Positions 17,233-26,800 of a stretch of DNA of 64,000 bases are shown piece by piece; the stretch's first letter is position 1, and each line of letters begins with the position of its first letter. This stretch comes from an uncultured Tenacibaculum sp. Lineage in GTDB: Bacteria; Bacteroidota; Bacteroidia; Flavobacteriales; Flavobacteriaceae. The position numbers and the translations under genes are program-made. A model generated the notes under the pieces. That model had not been told where the DNA came from. It searched no databases and saw nothing but the letters and a program-made list of their open reading frames with translations. The stretch lies in the NCBI GenBank assembly GCA_947501615.1, contig CANMWK010000004.1, positions 266,988-330,987 of the forward strand, given 5' to 3'.

Positions 17233-17895
17233 TTAGTGGTGATTGAAGTGGTGAACTAAAGCAATGATGATGAATCCTAACGGAAGACCAATTGCATAAA
17301 CTTTACTAAATGTTTTCAATCCTTTAGTGTATTTATTATTTGCTCCTACTGATTGAAATGCAGAATTAAACCCATGTAATAAGTGTAATGCTAAAAACAC
17401 AAATGAAAGCACATAAACACCTACTCTGATAGGATTTTCAAACATGTGAACTACGTGAGAGTAAAAATCTTTACCAACCTGACTTTTACCTTCTACATAT
17501 TTTTCAACCATTTCTGGAACCCAAAAATCATTTAAATGGAATATTACAAAACCTAATATTGCCAAACCACTCCAAATCATGTTTCTACTCATCCAAGTAG
17601 AATTTGCATTTCCGTTGTTCTTAGCATATTTTACTGTACGAGCACTTTTATTTTTAATTTCTAGTACAAATCCCATTACAAAGTGGAAGATGACACCAAA
17701 CATTAATACAGGTTGCAGTAAATATTGAACCGCCCAGAAATTACCCATAAAATATGAAGCTTCATTAAAAGCTTTGGGGCTAAAAACCGATAAAATATTA
17801 ATTGCAAAGTGTTGTAGTAAGAAAACCATTAGAAAGAGTGCCGAAAGTGCCATGGCAAACTTTCTTCCTATAGAAGATTTTAATAATCCGCTCAT
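17233..17895 (-). CDS. sdhC: Succinate dehydrogenase cytochrome b558 subunit
   Basis: 220 aa with five membrane helices and the conserved haem-ligating histidines (LLQHFAIN, VIFHFVMG, VIFHLNDFW, LLHGFNSAFQS). This single-polypeptide, di-haem type of membrane anchor is the kind found with C-A-B gene order. First gene of the operon, behind a promoter at 17928-17958. Confidence 0.94.
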   Translation of the reverse strand: MSGLLKSSIGRKFAMALSALFLMVFLLQHFAINILSVFSPKAFNEASYFMGNFWAVQYLLQPVLMFGVIFHFVMGFVLEIKNKSARTVKYAKNNGNANSTWMSRNMIWSGLAILGFVIFHLNDFWVPEMVEKYVEGKSQVGKDFYSHVVHMFENPIRVGVYVLSFVFLALHLLHGFNSAFQSVGANNKYTKGLKTFSKVYAIGLPLGFIIIALVHHFNHH

Positions 17896-17927
17896 TATTT
17901 TTAATTGTTGAATGAAATAATTGCTAG

Positions 17928-17958
17928 CAAAGTTAACACCTAAGTACTGTTTTTACAA
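17928..17958 (-). promoter_or_regulatory. Promoter of sdhCAB
   Basis: On the minus strand TTG (17958-17956), 20 bp, TAACTTTG (17935-17928), 33 bp ahead of the sdhC start codon. A textbook Bacteroidota promoter. Confidence 0.75.
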
Positions 17959-18110
17959 GGATTAAAGTTTCTTTTGTTTTATATTTAGAATGGGTTTAAA
18001 TAGAAGATTGTAAAGCAATCCTAAAACTATGTTGTTGTTTTTTCTTTAAAAAACATTTTTTTTTGTTACTAATATCGTATAAATAAGAATGTTTTTTTGA
18101 GTTTTTGATC

Positions 18111-19193
18111 ATGAAAAAAGTAACAACGAATATTTCTAAATCGGCTACATTACCTTCAAGTTTTTATTTTGATGCTAAAATTTGGGAAGCAATGAAGGAA
18201 AATGTATTTGCTAAAAGTTGGCAATATATTGGTGATGAAGAACAGATTTTTAATGTAGCTGTAAATACGTATCCATTTTATCTTTTAGAAAAATATATTG
18301 AAGAACCTTTAGTGTTGACAAAACATAAGGAAGAAGTGCGATGTTTGTCAAATGTATGCACACACAGAGGTTTTATTCTTTCGCATCATCCTGGGAAAAA
18401 CAGAAAATTAGTGTGTTCTTATCATGGTAGACGATTCAATTTAGAAGGAAAATTCGAGTTTATGCCAGAGTTTAAAGAAGTTGAAGATTTTCCAAGACCA
18501 TGTGAACATTTACATCAACTACCATTACAAAAATGGTCTAAATTTTTATTCACAAGTTTAGCACCAGAACAAGATTTTTCTAAAATTTTAAATGAGTTAG
18601 AAAGTAGGATAGGTTTTTTAAATGTTGATGATTTTGAGTTTGCGCCAGAATATTCTAAAACCTACAACGTGCAATCGCATTGGGCATTATATATCGATAA
18701 TTATTTAGAAGGCTTTCATATTCCGTTTGTACATCCTGCTTTGAATAGTATTTTAGATTATGGAAGTTATGATACCATTTGCGATGGAGATATGGTATTG
18801 CAAATTGGTTATGGAGAAAATGGAGCTGAAACGTTTAATTTTCCAGAAGATCATCCAGATTATGGTAAAAATATTTCGGCATACTACTATTGGTTTTATC
18901 CGAATTTTATGTTGAATTTTTATCCTTGGGGAGTGCAATTAAATATTGTGCGTCCTTATACTGAAAATTTCACCAAAGTTGAATTCTTATACTACATAAA
19001 AGATAGGGAAGTTTGGGAACGTATGAGTGGTGAACAATTAGGAGAAAAAACACAACAAGAAGATGAGTGGGTGGTTGAAGGTGTACAAAAAGGATTACGT
19101 TCACGCTTCTACTCAGACGGACGATTTTCCGCGACTAGAGAAACAGGAGTTCATCATTTTCATAAGATGTTGAAAAGAGATTTAGAACAATAA
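18111..19193 (+). CDS. Rieske non-haem iron oxygenase, large subunit
   Basis: 360 aa. N-terminal Rieske [2Fe-2S] domain with ligands Cys83, His85 (NVCTHRG) and Cys102, His105 (VCSYHGRRF). The C-terminal catalytic domain contains DNYLEGFHIPFVHPAL, giving the two His of the mononuclear iron site and the bridging Asp. It resembles ring-hydroxylating dioxygenase alpha subunits and the choline/carnitine monooxygenase branch (CntA-like). No reductase or beta subunit gene is adjacent, so electrons must come from elsewhere. Start ATG at 18111; a TTG two codons upstream is less likely. Substrate unknown. Confidence 0.85.
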   Translation: MKKVTTNISKSATLPSSFYFDAKIWEAMKENVFAKSWQYIGDEEQIFNVAVNTYPFYLLEKYIEEPLVLTKHKEEVRCLSNVCTHRGFILSHHPGKNRKLVCSYHGRRFNLEGKFEFMPEFKEVEDFPRPCEHLHQLPLQKWSKFLFTSLAPEQDFSKILNELESRIGFLNVDDFEFAPEYSKTYNVQSHWALYIDNYLEGFHIPFVHPALNSILDYGSYDTICDGDMVLQIGYGENGAETFNFPEDHPDYGKNISAYYYWFYPNFMLNFYPWGVQLNIVRPYTENFTKVEFLYYIKDREVWERMSGEQLGEKTQQEDEWVVEGVQKGLRSRFYSDGRFSATRETGVHHFHKMLKRDLEQ

Positions 19194-19218
19194 AGAAGGT
19201 CTAAAAAGATTATTTTTC

Positions 19219-19296
19219 GTCAAATGGAACTGGTTTCAGTTTCTCATCATAACTGAGAATCAGAAAAATGAGATGCTGAAATAAATTAAGAATGAC
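19219..19296. repeat. Inverted REP-like element
   Basis: Left arm GTCAAATGGAACTGGTTTCA and CTCAT pair with the right arm ATGAGATGCTGAAATAAATT and GAATGAC. It belongs to the same family as the element at 1881-1979. Confidence 0.6.
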
Positions 19297-19390
19297 GTTT
19301 TCAAATACTTTTTAGATAGTCTTTTCGCTGTATATGACAAAAAGCATATTTTTAGTGTATATAGCTAAAAATCAATATTTTGTTTAGGGT

Positions 19391-19600
19391 TCGGCATAAT
19401 TTAATCTTGAATCTATTACAAATAGTAATGTCATTGCGAAGGAGTGAAACGGATGAAGCAATCTTTGCCTTAAAAACGAGGTTTTCGTTGTTAAATTAAC
19501 AGATTACTTCTTCACTTCACTATGTTTCGTTCATCGTAATGACGTAATTATTTGATTTATAGATTTAAAAATGTATTCTTAAATCAAACTCGAGTTATTT
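19391..19600 (-). repeat. MITE-like element, copy C (inverted)
   Basis: The reverse complement of copies A (5566-5765) and B (6140-6368). From left to right it shows TAATCTTGAATCTATTACAA, GTCATTGCGAAGGAGTGAAA, the central CTTAAAAACGAGG arm and ends TTCTTAAATCAAACTCGAG. It sits just outside the left end of the toxin island. Confidence 0.85.
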
Positions 19601-19637
19601 AGACATAGGTTTATCATGTAACCTCGAGCGGAGTCTC

Positions 19638-20435
19638 TTAGTTTTTTTGATTTGCTTGCTCTTGTAATAAAGCAATTTGAGTTTCTAAATCGTGCAAGCG
19701 ATCATAAATATCTACTGGTTCTGGCATTTGTTTTGAAGCATACATGGTAACATACCAAACTTCCATAACCTCATCTACATTTATAGTATAGGTTGGATAG
19801 TTTCCGTTTTTATTATCACTCTTTAAAATTAATTTACCTCTTTCTTGTATCCTGTTAATTACACGTTTTAAAACAATTCCATCGTTTTTAGTTACAATTA
19901 CATATACTCGTCCATCTTTAATATCATGTAAATCTTCTACATATTGGCCAAATACCAAATCACCATCAAAAAAAGTACGTACCATAGAATTTCCTTGAAC
20001 TTCAAAACAGCGAAAAGAACCATGACGCAAATGCGGCATATGAAAAGAAGGTAAATTTTGAATATACTCTGAATCTCCATAACCATTTAAATATCCAGCT
20101 CTGGCTTGAGTGGGAACGAATATAATATTCTCATCTCCTAAAGAATTTGTAGAAACTACTTGCGGTGTTCCACTATAATGACTGTAGGGTACTTCTTGAC
20201 GAAGCATGATGTTACTTTTTCCAAATAAATAATCGGGATTAATACTAAATTCATTAATTATAGAGGTAAGAACATCGTACCCAGGTTTTGTTTTTTTACG
20301 ACTACCATCGGGTTGAGGACGACCATTTACAATACTGTCTACAGTGGTTCCTGTAACACCAATTCTTTTAGAAAAAGATAAATTATTTAATTTATGAAAA
20401 TCTCTAATTTCCGCTATTCTTTTTGAAATATCCAT
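19638..20435 (-). CDS. XRE-type repressor with S24 (LexA-like) self-cleavage domain
   Basis: 265 aa. An N-terminal helix-turn-helix (~5-65, with LSFSKRIGVTGTTVDSIVNG) is joined to a peptidase S24 domain. An Ala123-Gly124 cleavage site (ARAGY), Ser150 (VQGNS150M) and Lys190 (GIVLK190R) give the complete Ser/Lys set of LexA and phage CI proteins. A C-terminal coiled coil (LETQIALLQEQ) probably helps oligomerise. It is divergent from the 1223-aa gene with operator-like repeats in between. The same repeats occur at two more promoters of the island, so it is the probable island repressor, released by self-cleavage on a stress signal. Confidence 0.88.
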   Translation of the reverse strand: MDISKRIAEIRDFHKLNNLSFSKRIGVTGTTVDSIVNGRPQPDGSRKKTKPGYDVLTSIINEFSINPDYLFGKSNIMLRQEVPYSHYSGTPQVVSTNSLGDENIIFVPTQARAGYLNGYGDSEYIQNLPSFHMPHLRHGSFRCFEVQGNSMVRTFFDGDLVFGQYVEDLHDIKDGRVYVIVTKNDGIVLKRVINRIQERGKLILKSDNKNGNYPTYTINVDEVMEVWYVTMYASKQMPEPVDIYDRLHDLETQIALLQEQANQKN

Positions 20436-20463
20436 CCTCGTATTTTTAACATAAAATTAAACT

Positions 20464-20502
20464 TGAAACATTTGTTTTTTGTGTAAAATGTTTGTATTTT
20501 TG
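20464..20502 (+). promoter_or_regulatory. Island promoter P1 with tandem operator-like repeat
   Basis: TTG (20472-20474), 20 bp, TATTTTTG (20495-20502). Overlapping it are two direct repeats about 18 bp apart, TGAAACATTTGTTTT and TGTAAAATGTTTGTATT. The same arrangement is found at 32257-32296 and 42717-42757. It reads toward the 1223-aa gene with a leader of about 290 nt. The repeats are the likely binding sites of the S24 repressor encoded next door (inference). Confidence 0.75.
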
Positions 20503-20517
20503 TTCTGTGTTTAAATG

Positions 20518-20525
20518 CAAATATA
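20518..20525 (-). promoter_or_regulatory. -7 element (TATATTTG) of the repressor gene
   Basis: A perfect TAnnTTTG on the minus strand, 83 bp ahead of the repressor start. No clear TTG at -33. Its leader crosses the operator-like repeats at 20464-20502, which would allow autoregulation. The remaining leader up to 20793 has no open frame. Confidence 0.55.
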
Positions 20526-20793
20526 ATAAAATTTAAACATATGTGAAAAATTGCGAATTCTTTAGAGATGTTAATCTGTTATACTTCATTTTCTTATCAT
20601 CTCTGTTTTTAACTTTCACACTTTTTTATTGATTCAAAAATTTTATACGGCTGTTGTTGTACTATTTAGATAAGCAAAAAGAAAAGTAACATACGCTTTT
20701 TAAAATTTAGAAATTATTAAAAGAAGTAGGATATCTGTTGTACAATATCATTGTAATGTGTATTACAGATAGTCATTAAAAAAATGTACTCAT

Positions 20794-23700
20794 ATGGAAA
20801 AAAAATCAATTACTTCAAACCTTTTTAGGTTTGTAACGTTGCGTTCGCCACAATTGGCAGATGAAAGAAAAAAGGACTTATTATTTGTATCGTATCCTGA
20901 AGAAAAAGAATTAGAGAGTATTGCGCATCAATCGGTGGCAAGATTAGCACCAGGTCAGGAAGAAGAAAAAGCAGAAGCTTTAGAAAAAGCCTATGTTTCA
21001 GAAAATTTCGATGCTATAAAAAGTAGACAAGAATTACGAAAAAACTTTGGAAAATTATATGATTTTTCAAGTTGGTTATCGCGTAACAAACATTATTTAA
21101 CTGCTAAAAGTATCACTGAGAATTTAGCTGTTATTCTTGCAGATGGAAATGCAATTGCCGAGGCTGTTCCGACAGTTGAAAATAGTATGATTTTACAGGA
21201 AGACGAAGAAATTCTATTATGGAATAATTTATTTTATCAAACCATACATAAAACCTCAACTTCAGTTCGTGAAATACTAATTCAACTTTTAATTACGAAT
21301 CGTTTTTTACAAGCGTTTAGTCAGTATGCTAACGAACAACAATCGGAATCGGAAGGGCAAACAGGTGATGAATCCATTCAATTTACAGAAGAACAACAAA
21401 AGGAGTTTACATGGAGAGCCAATGCTAGTGTTATTATTCCTAAGGAAGTGTTATACGCGCCTAAGTCTAAGGTAAAAAAACCAAAAAATGAAGGATTAAC
21501 TGCGAATCAATCTGAGGTTTTAGAAAAAATGGTTCTTGTAGATCAAGCGAAGTCTAAACTCAAAATGTATGAGACAGCGCTACAGGAAACAGAAAGAGCG
21601 GAGTTATTATATAATAAAGAGGAAGAAAAAAAATATCAGGCAGCAGTTAACGATTATCAACAAAGGCTTGCTGAGCATCAAAGTTCAACAACAATTGTAT
21701 CTCCAACAGATGCTGTAATTTCACCTGCTGATGAAATTTCAACAGAAGATAATCCAGCGCTTGATCCTGTAAAAATCATACCCTTTACTTATGTGAAATC
21801 TCCAGAAATTGTTCGCTATCCTGAAGGAACAACACTTAGTGAATCGGAGGCTAAAGTAGTTGCGCAATTATCTGCGGAAACACAAGCACTGATGAATACT
21901 AAAGAGTTTGAAGTTTACGATACGTTTGCAGAGGTTAAAACTTTATTACAGTCCAAAATTAAGAGGGAGAATCAAATAATTTTAGAGAATGCACCTCAAT
22001 CGACACAAGGGAGAATGGCAGGAGGAAACGTAATGTCAAATGATAATGAACTGCCACAATATGGTTATTCGATTGTTACACAAAATGTGTTTTCTCAAAC
22101 ATTTACCACATTTGATTTATATTTAAATGTAAAAGATGTGTCAAAAAAGATTACTGCGGTGTCTTATGAAATAATCGATGAAAAAGGGGTTTTTAATCTT
22201 TCTGGTACTGAATTTAGGGTGCTAACACCTACTTTTGAAGAAGCCGAAAAGATCAAAATTTTCCCGAAAGGAGTTACTATTGGTGAAGGAGATTATACTT
22301 TTAAAGGTGAAGTTTCTCTATCTGATGGTACAGTAGTAGCGTTTGATTCAAGGATGACATTAATGTTCCAAAATTCAGTTTTAGACGGAAAAGATATTGG
22401 CTTTGCTACAGTAGTAAACTCAGGAGATGCTGGTGCTGATTCTGAAAGTCCAGACAGTGAGGAAATTTATGGTGTTACTCAATTAGGTATAGCAGATTTT
22501 AGACGTGTAGAACAAGAAGTGTGTTGTTACGTACCAGGAGAGGTTTCACATATTGAGAATATTATGGCTCGTGAGTATAAAGAGCGTAGTGTTCGAAACC
22601 TAACTTCTCATGAAAGTACTAACGAAGTAACTTCTGAAAAAGAAGCAGAAGTATTAACAGATACTACTTCTACAGAACGTAATGAATTGCAACGAGAAAC
22701 ATCATCAATTGTAAATGAAGATACGACTTCTAGTTTTGGGGCTAATGCAAGTGTATCAGCAAAAATATTTGGAAGTAGTTTTTCTGCCGGATCAAATTAT
22801 AATAGTTCATCAAGTAATTCAATTTCTGATTCAAATTTACAAGCGCAAAGTTATGCTCAGGAAGTAACAGAACGCGCTTTAGAACGTGTAGTAGAAAAAG
22901 TTAGTAGAAAGCGAACAACCAGAATTTTAAAGGAACATGAAGAAAATACCACACATGGTTTTGATAATAGAAAAGGAGACGAACATGTAACAGGGGTATA
23001 TCGTTGGGTAGATGTTATCTATAAAAATAAAATGGTGAATTATGGTAAACGATTAATGTATGAATTTGCAATACCAGAGCCAGCTAAGTTTTACATTAGT
23101 AGTAATTTTAAAAATAATGAAAACAACGATCAAAACAACAGTAGAAATAATTTAATTTCATCTGTAAAACCTATAAATCCTAAAGATTTAGTATTACCAG
23201 GGCTAACGGCAGGGTTAAAAAACGCATCACAAATAGATGAAGGAAATTATCAACGAATAACATCGATTTATAATGCTGAAGTTAACCCATTTCCTAAGCA
23301 ACTTATTACGGTTGGTAAATCTTTTAGTTTAAGTTATAGTAAAGCGACAGATACAAATGAATCTGCAAACTTGAATGGAAAAATTGAGTTACCTGAAGGT
23401 TATAAGTCGATTCAAGCAACTGTTGGTTATAGTGCTGCCGATAATGGAGATACATCTCGAAAAGGTTTTTATATTCATGTAGGAAATAAAAAAATGGGAG
23501 GTGCTGGTAGTAGTTTGCCTATTCATAAAGAAGGAGTTACTACAAGTATAGATAATTATGTTAATGAAGTTCCGGTTTCTGCTGTTTTATTCAATTACTT
23601 TGAAGGAGCTTTAAACATAGGTGTTAATTGTACAAGAACAGACGAATATTACCAACAATGGCAAAACGAAACATTTAATGCCATTATGAATGCATATTAC

Positions 23701-24465
23701 GAACGTGTTCAAGAATACAATGAATTCCAACAAGCGCAAGAGGTTTCGCCAGAGGAAAAAGAAAAACAACAAGAGTTTAGTTCTCAAATAAACCGTGGTA
23801 TTGAAAAACGAGAACTAAAACGTATTGCTATCGATTTAATGACTGCTCCTTTTAAAGATCTTGCTATAAGCAGAGGTCATTACGGTAGTAGCAATACAAA
23901 AGTTATAAAATCTGAGAGTCTTAACGATCATGCTTCAGTAGTAAAGTTCTTTGAACAAGCCTTTGATTGGGAAATTATGGCTTATACTTTCTATCCGTAT
24001 TTCTATAAGGAAGAATCAAAATGGGCAGATAATTTTGAATATTTAGACGCTAACGATCCTATTTTTAAAGCCTTTTTACAAAGTGGAATGGCAAGAACTG
24101 TTGTGCCAGTTACTCCTGGTTTTGAAACCGCGGTCAATTGGTTTATGAATACTGGTGAATTGTGGAACGGACAAGGAATAGTAACCGATACTGAAGAAGA
24201 TTTGTATGTTTCTATAGCTGAAGAAATGCTGGAACCAGAAGGTGAGGTAGAAGGTACTTGGGAAACTCGTGTACCTACGGCTTTAACTATTTTACAAGCA
24301 GATTCTGTAGTATTAGATGAGGGAGGTTTGCCTTGTAATCCGGATTGTGGTGAGCATAGCCGATTTAAATCAAGTACATACAGGTTAGGCGGAGCACCTT
24401 CAGTTCCTGCTGGTCCTGAAGGAGTAGATTTTGATATTGTTGGAGAAACAAATACCGTCCAATAA
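20794..24465 (+). CDS. Large conserved protein of unknown family, first gene of the toxin island
   Basis: 1223 aa, no signal peptide. From N to C: an all-helical part (~1-250), a Glu/Gln/Lys-rich coiled-coil part (~240-300), a flexible Pro-rich linker (~300-330), an Ig-like beta section around QYGYSIVTQNVFSQTF, a strongly conserved-looking block (CCYVPGEVSHIENIMAREYK near 575-600, then a Ser/Thr/Glu-rich stretch). After this come VTERALERVVEKVSRKRTTR and VTGVYRWVDVIYKNKMVNYG, and finally a mixed C-terminal third. I recall similar large proteins beside tail-fibre-like genes in other bacteria but can give no family name. It is driven by P1 under the S24 repressor and lies directly ahead of a toxin gene. 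A structural or delivery role is inference. Confidence 0.75.
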   Translation: MEKKSITSNLFRFVTLRSPQLADERKKDLLFVSYPEEKELESIAHQSVARLAPGQEEEKAEALEKAYVSENFDAIKSRQELRKNFGKLYDFSSWLSRNKHYLTAKSITENLAVILADGNAIAEAVPTVENSMILQEDEEILLWNNLFYQTIHKTSTSVREILIQLLITNRFLQAFSQYANEQQSESEGQTGDESIQFTEEQQKEFTWRANASVIIPKEVLYAPKSKVKKPKNEGLTANQSEVLEKMVLVDQAKSKLKMYETALQETERAELLYNKEEEKKYQAAVNDYQQRLAEHQSSTTIVSPTDAVISPADEISTEDNPALDPVKIIPFTYVKSPEIVRYPEGTTLSESEAKVVAQLSAETQALMNTKEFEVYDTFAEVKTLLQSKIKRENQIILENAPQSTQGRMAGGNVMSNDNELPQYGYSIVTQNVFSQTFTTFDLYLNVKDVSKKITAVSYEIIDEKGVFNLSGTEFRVLTPTFEEAEKIKIFPKGVTIGEGDYTFKGEVSLSDGTVVAFDSRMTLMFQNSVLDGKDIGFATVVNSGDAGADSESPDSEEIYGVTQLGIADFRRVEQEVCCYVPGEVSHIENIMAREYKERSVRNLTSHESTNEVTSEKEAEVLTDTTSTERNELQRETSSIVNEDTTSSFGANASVSAKIFGSSFSAGSNYNSSSSNSISDSNLQAQSYAQEVTERALERVVEKVSRKRTTRILKEHEENTTHGFDNRKGDEHVTGVYRWVDVIYKNKMVNYGKRLMYEFAIPEPAKFYISSNFKNNENNDQNNSRNNLISSVKPINPKDLVLPGLTAGLKNASQIDEGNYQRITSIYNAEVNPFPKQLITVGKSFSLSYSKATDTNESANLNGKIELPEGYKSIQATVGYSAADNGDTSRKGFYIHVGNKKMGGAGSSLPIHKEGVTTSIDNYVNEVPVSAVLFNYFEGALNIGVNCTRTDEYYQQWQNETFNAIMNAYYERVQEYNEFQQAQEVSPEEKEKQQEFSSQINRGIEKRELKRIAIDLMTAPFKDLAISRGHYGSSNTKVIKSESLNDHASVVKFFEQAFDWEIMAYTFYPYFYKEESKWADNFEYLDANDPIFKAFLQSGMARTVVPVTPGFETAVNWFMNTGELWNGQGIVTDTEEDLYVSIAEEMLEPEGEVEGTWETRVPTALTILQADSVVLDEGGLPCNPDCGEHSRFKSSTYRLGGAPSVPAGPEGVDFDIVGETNTVQ

Positions 24466-24489
24466 TTGAATTAGGTCTTATATAAATTA

Positions 24490-24532
24490 GTGCTATTCAA
24501 TCCTAGTTTTTTTTACTAAGATTGAATAGCAC
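24490..24532 (+). terminator. Long stem-loop between the 1223-aa gene and the first toxin
   Basis: Stem GTGCTATTCAATC / GATTGAATAGCAC plus AGT/ACT, with a T-rich loop. There is no T run after the stem, so it may be an mRNA-stabilising or processing hairpin rather than a full terminator. Confidence 0.6.
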
Positions 24533-24559
24533 ATAATAAAAATCATAAAAATAGAATGT

Positions 24560-26794
24560 ATGAGTACTACATTTAAATTTGCTGATAAATTTGATTTTAC
24601 TCCACCATTTGATTTTAAAAATTTTGAAGAAGAAGCGTTTGATGTACATAAAGGAAAAGTAATTTTAAATCAAAAAACAGTAAAAACAGGAATAATTTGG
24701 GTGAATAGTGAAGCCGATTTTAAGAATAAGTTTGGTTTACTTAAAAACGATCCTAATAAATTCAGAGTTTTTATAGAGCTTAAAAAGGGAGTAAAAAAAC
24801 AGCAAGGAGAATACAAAAAACTAAAAGATTCTGGAATATCATTTAGTAATTTTAAAAAAATTCACGGAATTACATTAGGTCAAAATTTAGTAAAAGCAAT
24901 AGAAAGTGAAAATAAAAAGGAAAACACAGAAATTATAATAAGTGACTTTTTTAACTGGTTAAACATTCGGGAATCTAGAGAAGAAGAGACTTACAACCTT
25001 CTTTATAAGTATATTCAAGATTTTGCAATAGATTATCCTTCTGAAGTATTTCAACCAGAGAAAGTTTATGAAGAATTTTTCAAGTTAATACAAGATTGTA
25101 TCTCATTAGGAGTCATCGGAATAAATGACATAGCCAAATACCTATCAGAAGAAGTTTTTAATGCTTTAGCTCAGCAAATACGAAAATTAAAACTTGAAGA
25201 AAATAAATGGAATCCTGCAAGTGAAGACAAAGAAGGGAAATCTAATTATGATCCAATTCTTAAAGATTTTTCTAATGTTGAAGAGGGTATTAATGCCATT
25301 TTTGATCAATTAGTTGCTTTTAATGTTCAGTCTACAGAAAACGAACAAGTAAATAACATAATTGCTAGGCTTAAAAACATAGCTGTACAATTTTTTGAAG
25401 CATTTAAAGATATTATCCTTAATCCTTTAAAAGCTTTAAACGAGTACATAAGAAAGAATAATGCATTTATAGTAGGTTTTATAAATGGTTGTATTGACGC
25501 TGTTGCTACTTTTTTTGAAGGTTTAGGTTTTATTATAGGATTGTTTAATTATCGTAATTTAAAAGAGTTTATAGTTGCTGTTCAACAACTTATCAAAAAC
25601 TTCGATTGGTCAATTATTCAAAAATTTATAAAGGACGAACTTCAAAAGTTATTTGCTTTTATCTTCGAAGGCGATCCATATAAAAAATCATACGAGCTAG
25701 GTCAATTTTTTCCTAAATTAATAGAAATTGGTTTTAGCATTGTACTCGGTGCCAAAACAATAGTATTAACTGTAAAAAGAATAAACGAAGTTCGTAAGGT
25801 TTTAGTTAAACGGTTTAAAGAAATACGAAATAGTTTACTCTTTAACATAGATAATAAGATCTTAAAAGAATTAAAAAAAGAAGGGATTTCTGTAAAAGTA
25901 AGTTTTAACACAAGTGCTCCTTTAAGTTCAGCTACACCAGGGCTTGGAGTACCTAAATTAGAAATCAGAAATAAAGAATTCGAAGTTGTTTTTAAAGGAA
26001 TTTCTATTAAAAAGTTTAATAATGAAAAAGAATTGAACCGTTTTCTAAAAACAATGAAAAAAGACATTGATTTTGAAGCGGAAAGATTTAATGCTATTTT
26101 TAAAGATTTCTTAAGAGAAAGAAAATGGAAAGTACGAAGAACACCTGGAGGAAATAAAATAGAATTAATCGACGAAAATAAGGATATTGTTCTTTATAGA
26201 AGTAAAAAGGAAATAGGTATTGAAAAATATATTAAATATTCTAAATTACCTGAAGAAAAGAAATTTGATCTTCTTGAGAAGATGTATAATTCAATATCAA
26301 CAAATTCTAATAGATATAGAAGATCTAAGGCTCAAAAAAAGCTAGAAAATAAAGGGTATGATATAGATATACCAGAAACAAATATAGGCATAGGTAAAGG
26401 AAACGGTGTAGCACCAGATTTCTCTGTTATGGGGAAAGACATGTTTTTAATTGATGGTAAGTTAGGCAATGGTCTTTATGACGAAATAGAAGGGTTTAGT
26501 AATGCTGATATTGAAAAAGCATTTAAAATTCTTAATGAAAACAATGGAATTATTAAAGCTAATGTAACTAGTGATAGAAATGCAGATTTTTCAAACTGTT
26601 GGAAAGAATTAGGTATTAATGAAAAATTAGGAAAACAAATTGAAAAAATGGATTTAACTTGGCATCATTTAGATGATCTCGATTCAGATATAAAAAGTTC
26701 TTTCCAACTTGTTAGATCTGAAATCCACTTGCAAACCTACAAACATATTGGGAGTAATAAACAAATACAAGTACTTTTAAATTTAATAGATTAA
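24560..26794 (+). CDS. Polymorphic toxin with C-terminal WHH-type HNH nuclease domain
   Basis: 744 aa, no signal peptide. The N-terminal half is helical; ~290-345 and ~375-405 are hydrophobic segments (e.g. FIVGFINGCIDAVATFFEGL) that resemble pre-toxin regions. The last ~150 residues hold the effector: GIGKGNGVAPDFSVMGKDMF, then LTWHHLDDLDS, FQLVRSEIH and THK/HIG-like positions, the pattern of HNH/endonuclease VII toxins with a WHH motif. It would cut DNA in a target cell. An SMI1/KNR4-type immunity gene starts 6 bp after the stop. Delivery route is not evident. Confidence 0.78.
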   Translation: MSTTFKFADKFDFTPPFDFKNFEEEAFDVHKGKVILNQKTVKTGIIWVNSEADFKNKFGLLKNDPNKFRVFIELKKGVKKQQGEYKKLKDSGISFSNFKKIHGITLGQNLVKAIESENKKENTEIIISDFFNWLNIRESREEETYNLLYKYIQDFAIDYPSEVFQPEKVYEEFFKLIQDCISLGVIGINDIAKYLSEEVFNALAQQIRKLKLEENKWNPASEDKEGKSNYDPILKDFSNVEEGINAIFDQLVAFNVQSTENEQVNNIIARLKNIAVQFFEAFKDIILNPLKALNEYIRKNNAFIVGFINGCIDAVATFFEGLGFIIGLFNYRNLKEFIVAVQQLIKNFDWSIIQKFIKDELQKLFAFIFEGDPYKKSYELGQFFPKLIEIGFSIVLGAKTIVLTVKRINEVRKVLVKRFKEIRNSLLFNIDNKILKELKKEGISVKVSFNTSAPLSSATPGLGVPKLEIRNKEFEVVFKGISIKKFNNEKELNRFLKTMKKDIDFEAERFNAIFKDFLRERKWKVRRTPGGNKIELIDENKDIVLYRSKKEIGIEKYIKYSKLPEEKKFDLLEKMYNSISTNSNRYRRSKAQKKLENKGYDIDIPETNIGIGKGNGVAPDFSVMGKDMFLIDGKLGNGLYDEIEGFSNADIEKAFKILNENNGIIKANVTSDRNADFSNCWKELGINEKLGKQIEKMDLTWHHLDDLDSDIKSSFQLVRSEIHLQTYKHIGSNKQIQVLLNLID

Positions 26795-26800
26795 CACATT

